Shown one piece after another: positions 46,572-53,940 of a stretch of DNA of 64,000 bases. Origin of the DNA: Bog-473 sp963781955 (GTDB taxonomy: Bacteria > Actinomycetota > Acidimicrobiia > Acidimicrobiales > RAAP-2); NCBI GenBank assembly GCA_963781955.1, contig CAWAHU010000002.1:930001-994000 (forward strand), written 5' to 3'. Every line of letters starts with the position of its first letter. Positions within the stretch are counted from its first letter, which is position 1. The notes under the pieces are model-generated. The model was not told the DNA's origin, made no database searches, and saw only the letters and a program-made list of their open reading frames with translations. The position numbers and the translations under genes were made by a program.

Positions 46572-47714
46572 GTGGACCTCTACGAGTACCAGGGCAAGCA
46601 GTACTTCGCCCGTTTCGGCATCCCCACGTCCCCGGGCGGGGTGGCCGACACCGTGGACGATGCCGTCGAGCAGGCCGAGGCGGCCGGTTACCCCGTCGTG
46701 GTCAAGGCACAGGTGAAGGTGGGCGGCCGGGGCAAGGCCGGCGGGGTGAAGCTCGCGGCCGACGCCGACGAGGTGCGCCTCCACGCCTCGAACATCCTCG
46801 GCCTCGACATCAAGGGCCACGTGGTCAAGCGCCTCTGGATCGAGCACGCCTCGGACATCGACAAGGAGTACTACGCCAGCTTCACCCTGGACCGGCCGGC
46901 CAAGCTCCATCTCGGCATGCTCTCGGCCGAGGGCGGGGTCGAGATCGAGGAGGTGGCCAAGACCAACCCCGACGCCATCGCCATGATCCACATCAACCCC
47001 GTAGAGGGGATCACCGAGGCGGCCGCACGCGAGTGGGTCGACCGGGCCAACCTCGACTCCGAGGCCCGCGACCAGGCGGCCACCCTGCTGGTGCGGCTCT
47101 ACCACTGCTACGTCGAGGGCGACTGCGACCTGGCCGAGATCAACCCGCTCATCCTCACCCCCGGGGGCAAGGTCCACGCCCTCGACGCCAAGGTGACGCT
47201 CGACGAGAACGCCTCCTTCCGGCACCCCGAGTGGGAGGAGTACGAGGACGACTCCGGCATCGACCCGCGGGAGAAGATGGCCAAGGAGAAGGGACTGAAC
47301 TACATCGGCCTGGAGGGCTCGGTCGGCATCATCGCCAACGGCGCCGGCCTGGCCATGAGCACGCTCGACGTGGTGAACCAGGTGGGCGGCCGGGCGGCCA
47401 ACTTCCTCGACATCGGAGGTGGCGCCAACGCCGACGTGATGGCGGCCGCGCTCGAGGTGATCAACGCCGACCCTTCGGTCAAGGCCATCTTCGTCAACAT
47501 CTTCGGCGGCATCACCCGGGTGGACGAGGTGGCCAAGGGGATCATCGAGGCCACCAGCCGGGTGAAGCTGAGCTCGCCGGTGGTCATGCGGCTCGACGGC
47601 ACCAACGCCGAGGCCGGCCGGGCGCTGCTGGCAGCCCACCTCTCCGACGGGCTCATCGCCGAGCCCACCATGCTCGAGGCGGCACGGCGCGCCGTGTCGT
47701 TGGCCTCCGCGTAG
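46572..47714 (+). CDS. sucC: Succinyl-CoA synthetase beta subunit
   Basis: A 380-residue ATP-grasp subunit of ADP/GDP-forming succinyl-CoA ligase, TCA cycle. It begins DLYEYQGKQYFARFGIPTSP. VVKAQVKVGGRGKAGGVKLA (nucleotide), EGDCDLAEINPLILTPGG (metal ligands) and FVNIFGGITRVDEVAKGI (CoA-phosphate face) are intact. GTG 46572 follows AAGGAGG at 46555-46561. It lies 206 bases after the B12 gene, with no terminator seen, and 55 bases before sucD. Confidence 0.96.
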   Translation: MDLYEYQGKQYFARFGIPTSPGGVADTVDDAVEQAEAAGYPVVVKAQVKVGGRGKAGGVKLAADADEVRLHASNILGLDIKGHVVKRLWIEHASDIDKEYYASFTLDRPAKLHLGMLSAEGGVEIEEVAKTNPDAIAMIHINPVEGITEAAAREWVDRANLDSEARDQAATLLVRLYHCYVEGDCDLAEINPLILTPGGKVHALDAKVTLDENASFRHPEWEEYEDDSGIDPREKMAKEKGLNYIGLEGSVGIIANGAGLAMSTLDVVNQVGGRAANFLDIGGGANADVMAAALEVINADPSVKAIFVNIFGGITRVDEVAKGIIEATSRVKLSSPVVMRLDGTNAEAGRALLAAHLSDGLIAEPTMLEAARRAVSLASA

Positions 47715-47769
47715 GCCCCGGCAGACCACAGACCACCCACCGCGCACAGCAGAGAGAACAGGATCGAAC

Positions 47770-48660
47770 GTGAGCATCTTCGTCGACGAGACGACCAAGG
47801 TCGTGATCCAGGGCATCAGCCCGACGAGCCAGGGGCTCTTCCACGGCCTGCGCAACCGGGCCTACGGCACCAAGGTCGTGGGCGGGACCAACCCCAAGCG
47901 GGGCGGGGAGGAGATCGAGGGCATCCCGGTCTTCGCCTCGGTGGCCGAGGCGGTGCGCGAAACCGGGGCGGTGGCCTCGTTCATCTCGGTGCCACCTCGG
48001 GGCGCGGCCGACGCCATCGTCGAGGCGGCCGAGGCCGGCATCGGCTTCATCGTGTGCATCACCGAGGGCATCCCGGCCCAGGACGAGGCGGTGGCCTACA
48101 ACCGCCTGGTCGACGAGTTCCCCGGGACCCGCCTGCTCGGTCCCAACTGTCCGGGGATCATCAGCCCGGGGAAGACCAACATCGGCATCACGTCGGGTGA
48201 CATCGCGCTCCCCGGCGGCCCGGTGGGGATCGTGTCGCGGTCGGGCACCTTGACCTACCAAGCCCTTCACGAGCTCTCCCAGCAGGGCATCGGCCAGACC
48301 ACCTGTGTCGGCATCGGCGGCGACCCCGTGCCGGGTACCAACTTCATCGACTGCCTGGCCGCCTTCGAGGGCGATCCCGAGACGAAGGCCGTGATGCTGA
48401 TCGGCGAGATCGGGGGCTCCGAGGAGGAGCGGGCGGCGGAGTTCATCAAGGAGAACATGACCAAGCCGGTGGCGGCCTACATCGCCGGCGTGACCGCCCC
48501 GCCGGGGCGCAAGATGGGCCACGCCGGCGCCATCATCTCGGGTTCCCAGGGCACGGCCCAGGCCAAGATGGACGCGCTGTCGGCCGCGGGCGTGGCCGTG
48601 GCCCGCAACCCGACCGAGTGTGGGGAGAAGATGGTCGAGATCGTGCGGGGTCTCAGCTAG
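47770..48660 (+). CDS. sucD: Succinyl-CoA synthetase alpha subunit
   Basis: A 296-residue CoA-binding subunit that carries the phosphorylated His, seen in GRKMGHAGAIISGSQG. Other family segments are KVVIQGISPTSQGLFHGLRN, LLGPNCPGIISPG and EIGGSEEERAAEFI. The second residue block QG-x-SPTSQG replaces the more usual GxTGxxG, an occasional actinobacterial variant. GTG 47770 has AGGATCG upstream. It forms an operon with sucC and is followed by a strong hairpin. Confidence 0.95.
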   Translation: MSIFVDETTKVVIQGISPTSQGLFHGLRNRAYGTKVVGGTNPKRGGEEIEGIPVFASVAEAVRETGAVASFISVPPRGAADAIVEAAEAGIGFIVCITEGIPAQDEAVAYNRLVDEFPGTRLLGPNCPGIISPGKTNIGITSGDIALPGGPVGIVSRSGTLTYQALHELSQQGIGQTTCVGIGGDPVPGTNFIDCLAAFEGDPETKAVMLIGEIGGSEEERAAEFIKENMTKPVAAYIAGVTAPPGRKMGHAGAIISGSQGTAQAKMDALSAAGVAVARNPTECGEKMVEIVRGLS

Positions 48661-48673
48661 GCCAGTACGGACC

Positions 48674-48700
48674 CCGGGGCCGGGAGGACCCCGGCCCCGG
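48674..48700 (+). terminator. Hairpin terminator after sucD
   Basis: A perfect 11-bp stem, CCGGGGCCGGG (48674-48684) with its complement at 48690-48700, and a five-base loop, starting 13 bases after the sucD stop. No U tract. It separates sucCD from the ion-channel gene, whose own -10 box lies at 48732. Confidence 0.75.
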
Positions 48701-48745
48701 TGGGGTACCCCATCGCGGCCGGGCACCTCGTTAGCGTCGGGGGCG

Positions 48746-49390
48746 ATGACGCCACCGGACGAAGCGGACCCAGCGGGCGACCCCGGAAGCGGGGAGGGCG
48801 CGCGCCGCCTGCCCGCCCGGCGCCGACGGGAGACGGTGTCCGCCGAGCCGCTGCGCCTGGCCGACCTCGACACGCGCCAGCGCCGGTTGGCCCTCATCCG
48901 GGCCGGGGCCACCATCGTGGTGGCCTGGGTGGTGATCTTCGGCGCCTACTACGTGCTGCCCTTCGGCGACCGCTCGGGCCCGCGTGTGGTGCTCCGGGCG
49001 TGCGCCGACGTGGCCCTGATCGCCGCGGTGTTCATGTGGCAGGTGCGGCGCATCTCGGTGGCCGAGCTGCCCGAGCTGCGCGCCGTCGAGGCACTGGGCA
49101 TCGTCGTCGCACTGTTCCTGGCCTCGTTCTCGGGCATCTACCTCACCATGGAGCACCACTCGGCGACGACGTTCTCGCAGACGCTCGACCAGACCCAGGC
49201 GCTGTACTTCACCATCACCGTCTTCTCGACCGTCGGCTTCGGCGACATCACACCCAAGACCGACCCGGCCCGCCTGGTGGTGGCCGGCCAGATGCTGCTG
49301 GACCTGGTCATCATCGGCGCGGTCGTGCGCGTCCTGCTCAACGCGGCGAAGAGCCGGGTGGCCGCGGGAGCGGAGGTCGACCCGGGCTAA
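48746..49390 (+). CDS. Potassium channel family protein (two-pore-helix type filter)
   Basis: A 214-residue membrane protein with about four helices and a pore loop. YFTITVFSTVGFGDITPKTD contains the TVGFGD selectivity filter of K+ channels. The cytosolic N-terminus is charged (ARRLPARRRRETVSAEPLRL). No RCK or TrkA regulatory domain follows. ATG 48746 is eight bases after a TAGCGT -10 box at 48732-48737 (probable leaderless transcript); earlier in-frame codons lack support. Function is inferred from the filter only. Confidence 0.85.
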   Translation: MTPPDEADPAGDPGSGEGARRLPARRRRETVSAEPLRLADLDTRQRRLALIRAGATIVVAWVVIFGAYYVLPFGDRSGPRVVLRACADVALIAAVFMWQVRRISVAELPELRAVEALGIVVALFLASFSGIYLTMEHHSATTFSQTLDQTQALYFTITVFSTVGFGDITPKTDPARLVVAGQMLLDLVIIGAVVRVLLNAAKSRVAAGAEVDPG

Positions 49391-49486
49391 GGCCACGGCG
49401 ACGAGGTCAGGCGACAGGACCAGGCGACGGGACTGGGCGACGGGACTGCGGCGAAGCGACCTCCGACGCCCCACTAGATTGACCCC

Positions 49487-50146
49487 GTGCGCCTCGCGGT
49501 CCTTGTCTCGGGTTCCGGGACGATCCTGCGGGCGATGTTCGAGGCGGGGCTGCCCGTCACCCTCGTCCTCTCGGACCGGCCCTGCGCCGCCCTGGCGCTC
49601 AGCGAGGAGCGGGGCGTCGACGCCGAGCTGGTCGACCGTGAGCGCTTCGGCGGCTTCGGCCCCGAGTTCGACCGGCCGGCCTTCACCGAGGCAGTGTCCA
49701 CCGCGCTCGTGGCCCACGGCACCGACCTGGTGGCCATGGCCGGGTTCGGCACCGTCATGACCGAAGGGGTCCACGCGGCCTTCCCGAACCGGATCCTCAA
49801 CACGCACCCGGCGCTCCTACCGGCCTTCCCGGGCTGGCACGGGGTGCGCGACGCGCTGGCGGCCGGCGTGGCCGAGACCGGGTGCACGGTCCACCTGGCC
49901 ACCGTCGAGATGGACGCCGGCCCCATCCTGGCCCAAGAGGTCGTCCCGGTCCTGGCCGGTGACACCGAGGAGACGCTGCACGAGCGGATCAAGGTGGCGG
50001 AGCGGGCGCTGTACCCGGCCACGGTGCGCTGGGCCCTGGGCGAGCTGGCGGCCGGTCGGGAGATCGAGCCGCCGGCACGAGTGGAGAGCGACGCCGCGAC
50101 GAGCGCGGTGCGAGCGGAAGGAGCAGAAGCGGAGATGACGTCGTGA
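49487..50146 (+). CDS. purN: Phosphoribosylglycinamide formyltransferase
   Basis: Transfers formyl from 10-formyl-tetrahydrofolate to GAR, the third step of purine synthesis. The 219-residue product has LAVLVSGSGTILRAMFEAG (phosphate loop), MAGFGTVMTEGV, NTHPALLPAFPGWHGVRDAL (catalytic Asn-His) and the catalytic Asp in VEMDAGPILAQEV. The C-terminus is an extended polar tail of about 30 residues. GTG 49487 lies six bases after TAGATT (49475-49480), probably leaderless. It overlaps purH (GTGA). It starts a purine and one-carbon gene run. Confidence 0.93.
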   Translation: MRLAVLVSGSGTILRAMFEAGLPVTLVLSDRPCAALALSEERGVDAELVDRERFGGFGPEFDRPAFTEAVSTALVAHGTDLVAMAGFGTVMTEGVHAAFPNRILNTHPALLPAFPGWHGVRDALAAGVAETGCTVHLATVEMDAGPILAQEVVPVLAGDTEETLHERIKVAERALYPATVRWALGELAAGREIEPPARVESDAATSAVRAEGAEAEMTS

Positions 50147-51721
50147 GGGCCCTTTTGTCCGTCTACGACAAGGAGGGGCTGGTCGAGCTGGCCCAGGGCC
50201 TCACTGACCTGGGGTGGGAGCTCGTGGCCAGCGGCAACACCGCGGCGCGGTTGAGCGGGGCGGGCGTCGCCCACCTCGAGGTGGCCGAGGTGACGGGGTC
50301 GCCCGAGATGCTGGGCGGGCGCGTCAAGACGCTCCACCCCAAGATCCACGGCGGCATCCTGGCCGACCGCTCCAAGCCCGAGCACCTGGCCGATCTGGAG
50401 GCGAACGGGATCGGCCCCATCGACCTGGTGGTCTCCAACCTCTACCCGTTCTCCTCGGACCCCTCGGTGGAGCTCATCGACATCGGCGGGCCGGCCATGG
50501 TGCGCGCCGCAGCCAAGAACCACGAGCACGTCGGGATCGTCACCTCGCCGGCGGACTACCCGGTCGTGCTGGGCGAGCTGCGCGCCTCGGGCTCGCTGTC
50601 GCCGGCCACGCGCCGGCGCCTGGCCCGGGCCGCCTTCGCCCACACGGCGGCCTACGACGCCGCCATCGTGGCCTGGCTCGACGCCGGCGGGCCGGCGCCG
50701 CTGAACGGGCTCGAGGGGTCGACCGAGGCCGACGCCGAGGAGGCGGCCCTCGCCGCGGTCCTCCCCCCGACGCTCCACCTGACGCTCGAGCGCACCGAGG
50801 TGCTGCGCTACGGCGAGAACCCCCACCAGCGCGGCTCGCGCTACCGGGTGGCCGGCGCCCCCAGCTGGTGGGACCAGATGGCCCAGCACAGCGGCACCCC
50901 GCTCTCGTACCTGAACATCTTCGACGGTGATGCCGCCTGGCGCCTGGTGCACGAGCTGGCGGCCGACGCCGGCGTGGGGCAGGCGGCGGTGGCCATCATC
51001 AAGCACGCCAACCCGTGCGGGGCGGCCGTGGCACCGGACCTGGTGACGGCATTCGAGCGGGCGCTCGAGTGCGACCCGCTGAGCGCCTTCGGGGGCGTGG
51101 TGGCCATCGGCGGCGAGGTCACGCGCGAGGTGGCCGACGCCATCGCGGCGGGGCCCCAGGCCGACGTCATCATCGCCTCGTCCTACGCGCCCGAGGCCCT
51201 CGAGACCCTGCGGGGCCGGCGCAAGGCCACGCGGATCCTCTCGGGGCCCGCACCCGAGCGGGCGGCGCGCCAGCTGCGCAGCCTGGGCGCCAGCGTGCTG
51301 GTGCAGGACGTCGACGACTTCGTCTCCCCGCGCACCGAGTGGCGGGCAGTGACGTCGCGCCGGCCCACCGACGACGAGTGGCGCGACCTGGTGCTGGCCT
51401 GGCGGGTGTGCGGCCGCACGACGTCCAACGCCATCGCGGTGGTGACCGGAGGGCAGGCGGTCGGTGTCGGCGCCGGCCAACAGTCGCCGCGTGGTGGCGG
51501 CCGAGATCGCCGTCGAGAAGGCTGGCGAGCGGGCCAAGGGCGGAGCCGGCGCGAGCGACGCCTTCTTCCCCTTCCCCGACGGGTTGCTGGTGCTGGCCGA
51601 CGCCGGGGTCACCGCGGTCGTCCAGCCGGGCGGCTCGGTGAGGGACGAAGAGGTCATCGCGGCGGCCGACGCGGCCGGTCTGGCCATGGTCATGACCGGC
51701 GAGCGCCACTTCCGGCACTGA
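50143..51721 (+). CDS. purH: Bifunctional AICAR formyltransferase / IMP cyclohydrolase (frameshifted)
   Basis: Last two steps of IMP synthesis. The N-terminal cyclohydrolase has ALLSVYDKEGLVELA, VKTLHPKIHGGIL and DLVVSNLYPF. The transformylase has VLRYGENPHQRG, AIIKHANPCGAA (catalytic Lys-His), DPLSAFGGVVA and GRTTSNAIAVV. At about 51480-51492, after VGVGAGQQS, homology moves to the next frame (RVVAAEIAVEKAGERAKGGA, then SDAFFPFPDGL) and ends at a stop at 51721. One extra base in CAGTCGCCGCG explains it; without correction the frame fuses to folD. The gene is normally essential in purine prototrophs, so a sequencing indel is likely. GTG 50143 overlaps purN. Confidence 0.9.
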
Positions 51722-52584
51722 TGAGCGCCATCCTGCTTGACGGCGAGGCGGTGGCCGCCCGCATCCGCGGTGAGGTGGCCGACCGCACGGCGCGGCTGCG
51801 CAGCGAGGGCGTCCGGGTGGGGCTGGGCACGGTACTGGTGGGCGACGACGCGCCCAGCGCGCGTTACGTGGCGCTCAAGCACGAGGACTGTGCCTCGGTC
51901 GGGATCCACTCGGTCGGCGAGCACCTGCCGGCCACGGCCACCCAGGCCGAGGTGCTGGCCGTGATCGAGCGCTTCAATGCCGATGCCGCGGTGAGCGCCT
52001 ACCTGGTGCAGCTCCCGCTGCCGGCCGGGCTGGACGAGGAGCGCGCCCTGCTCGCGGTGGAGCCGGGCAAGGACGTCGACGGCCTGCACCCGGTGAACCT
52101 CGGCCGTCTCGTGCTGGGGACGCCGGGGCCGTTGCCGTGCACCCCGGCGGGGATCGTCGAGCTGCTGCACGCCTACGACGTCCCGGTCGAGGGGCGCCAC
52201 GTCGTGATCATCGGCCGCGGGGTGACCATCGGTCGCCCGCTGGCCATGCTGCTGTCCATGAAGCGGCCGGGGTGCAACGCGGCGGTGACCGTGCTCCACA
52301 CCGGCGTCGATCCGGAGGACATAGCCGCCATCACGCGGACGGCCGACATCGTGGTGGCGGCCGCCGGCCGCCCCTACTTGCTCACGGCGGACATGGTGAA
52401 GCCGGGCGCGGCGGTCGTGTCGGCCGGCACCACATTCGAGGGGAAGAAGCTGATCCCCGACGCGCACCCCGACGTGGCCGGGGTGGCCGGGTGGATCACG
52501 CCCAGGCTCGGTGGAGTGGGCCCCATGACGCGTGCCATGCTGTTACGCAACGCGGTGCGGGCGGCGGAGATGTCGGCCCGGTGA
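51721..52584 (+). CDS. folD: Methylene-THF dehydrogenase / methenyl-THF cyclohydrolase
   Basis: A 287-residue bifunctional folate enzyme that makes 10-formyl-THF, used by PurN and PurH next to it. YVALKHEDCASVGI carries the catalytic Tyr-x3-Lys. VQLPLPAGLDE, GKDVDGLHPVNLG, PCTPAGIVELL and IIGRGVTIGRPLAMLL (NADP site) follow in order. ATG 51721 overlaps the purH stop (TGATG). The association explains the operon: one-carbon supply for purines. Confidence 0.93.
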   Translation: MSAILLDGEAVAARIRGEVADRTARLRSEGVRVGLGTVLVGDDAPSARYVALKHEDCASVGIHSVGEHLPATATQAEVLAVIERFNADAAVSAYLVQLPLPAGLDEERALLAVEPGKDVDGLHPVNLGRLVLGTPGPLPCTPAGIVELLHAYDVPVEGRHVVIIGRGVTIGRPLAMLLSMKRPGCNAAVTVLHTGVDPEDIAAITRTADIVVAAAGRPYLLTADMVKPGAAVVSAGTTFEGKKLIPDAHPDVAGVAGWITPRLGGVGPMTRAMLLRNAVRAAEMSAR

Positions 52585-52639
52585 ACCGGGGCCGCCGCGC
52601 CGGATCCCCGGCAGGTCCAGGCGCCAGGGAGGGACGCAG

Positions 52640-53017
52640 GTGAGCGCGAGCGAGCGGGAGTACGACGAGCGGCCGTGGGGCAACTACACGGTCCTCGACG
52701 ACGATGCGCCCGACCACAAGGTCAAGCGCATCGTGGTGCACCCGGGGAAGCGGCTCAGCTACCAGCGGCACGCCCAGCGGGCCGAGCACTGGTTCATCGT
52801 CTCGGGCACAGCCAAGGTGACGCTCGACGGATCGGTGATGGAGCTCGGGCCCGGGGAGTCGATCGACATCCCGCGCCAGGGCGCCCACCGCATCGCCAAC
52901 GAGGGCGGTACCGACCTGGTGTTCATTGAGGTGCAGCACGGCAGCTACTTCGGCGAGGACGACATCGTGCGGCTGGAGGACGACTTCGGCCGCGTCGACG
53001 CCGGGCAGGCGTCATGA
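52640..53017 (+). CDS. Cupin, mannose-6-phosphate isomerase type II-like
   Basis: A 125-residue single cupin domain. RPWGNYTVLDDDAPDHKVKR, GKRLSYQRHAQRAEHWFIV, the metal-binding His/Glu set, and GESIDIPRQGAHRIANEG match the C-terminal isomerase domain of ManC/PMI type II, here free of the GDP-mannose pyrophosphorylase domain. GTG 52640 has AGGGAGGG upstream. It overlaps metF (ATGA), an odd partner for a sugar isomerase. A mannose role is inferred from the family. Confidence 0.8.
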   Translation: MSASEREYDERPWGNYTVLDDDAPDHKVKRIVVHPGKRLSYQRHAQRAEHWFIVSGTAKVTLDGSVMELGPGESIDIPRQGAHRIANEGGTDLVFIEVQHGSYFGEDDIVRLEDDFGRVDAGQAS

Positions 53018-53892
53018 CGCGCATCACCGAGCTCCTGGCCGCCGGGCCCACGTACTCGTTCGAGTTCTTCCCGCCGAAGAACGACAAGGAGCTGGCGACG
53101 CTGGCCCGCACCATCGGCGAGCTGCAGCCGCTGGAGCCCTCGTTCGTGTCGGTGACATACCGGGGTGGGGCGGCGTCCCGCCAGCGCACCTTCGACCTCG
53201 TGTCGGGCATGCTGCACACGACCAAGCTCAATCCGATGGCGCACCTCATCTGTGTGGCGCACACCCGGCTCGAGCTGGCCGACATCCTCGTGTCGCTGCG
53301 CAAGGCCGGGGTCGAGAACCTGATGGCGCTCGGCGGCGACCCGCCCGAGGACCCCGAGGCGGGGCCGGGCGAGCTGGCCTACGCCTGCGACCTGGTCGAG
53401 CTGGCCCGGGCCATCGGGGGGTTCTCCGTCGGCGTGGCCGCCCACCCGGCGGGACACCCGCGTTCGTCGGACATGACGAGCGACCGCGACCACCTGGCGG
53501 CCAAGCTGGAGATGGCCGACTTCGGCGTGACGCAGTTCTTCTTCGAGGCGGCCGAGTACGAGGGCCTGGTGGCCGACCTCGAGGCGCGCGGCGTGACCAA
53601 ACCCGTTCTGCCCGGGATCCTCCCGGTGACCTCGCTCTCGACCATGGGTCGCCTCGGCGCCATGGGCGCCGCCGCCCCGGACTGGATGCAGCAGCGGCTG
53701 CGAGCCGCCGCCGAGCGGGGCGGCCCCGACGCCGTGCGCAAGGAGGGCGTGGAGCTCGCCACCGAGCTGTGCTCCGGGCTGCTCGCCTCGGGCGTGCCCG
53801 GCCTGCACTTCTACACCTTCAACACCTCGAGCGCGACCCGCGAGATCTACGCCGCGCTGGGGCTCGGCCCGCTGGGCACGGCTTCGAGGTAG
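53014..53892 (+). CDS. metF: 5,10-methylenetetrahydrofolate reductase
   Basis: A 292-residue FAD enzyme producing methyl-THF for methionine synthesis. TYSFEFFPPKNDKEL (catalytic Glu), FVSVTYRGGAASRQRTFDLV, AHLICVAHTRLELADIL, NLMALGGDPPED and the QFFFEAAEYEGL region are typical. The C-terminal LHFYTFNTSSATREIYAALG is conserved. It starts at ATG 53014 overlapping the cupin gene. It completes the folate cluster with folD and is convergent with ftsX. Confidence 0.92.
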   Translation: MTRITELLAAGPTYSFEFFPPKNDKELATLARTIGELQPLEPSFVSVTYRGGAASRQRTFDLVSGMLHTTKLNPMAHLICVAHTRLELADILVSLRKAGVENLMALGGDPPEDPEAGPGELAYACDLVELARAIGGFSVGVAAHPAGHPRSSDMTSDRDHLAAKLEMADFGVTQFFFEAAEYEGLVADLEARGVTKPVLPGILPVTSLSTMGRLGAMGAAAPDWMQQRLRAAAERGGPDAVRKEGVELATELCSGLLASGVPGLHFYTFNTSSATREIYAALGLGPLGTASR

Positions 53893-53940
53893 CGCCGGGC
53901 GCCGGGTCGAGAGACACCGGCGGGGCGAGCGCCACGGCGA

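Noticed and set aside
50143..52584. A natural PurH-FolD fusion protein
   Set aside because: The purH C-terminus is intact in the next frame and ends exactly at the folD ATG, so the apparent fusion is caused by one extra base near 51485.
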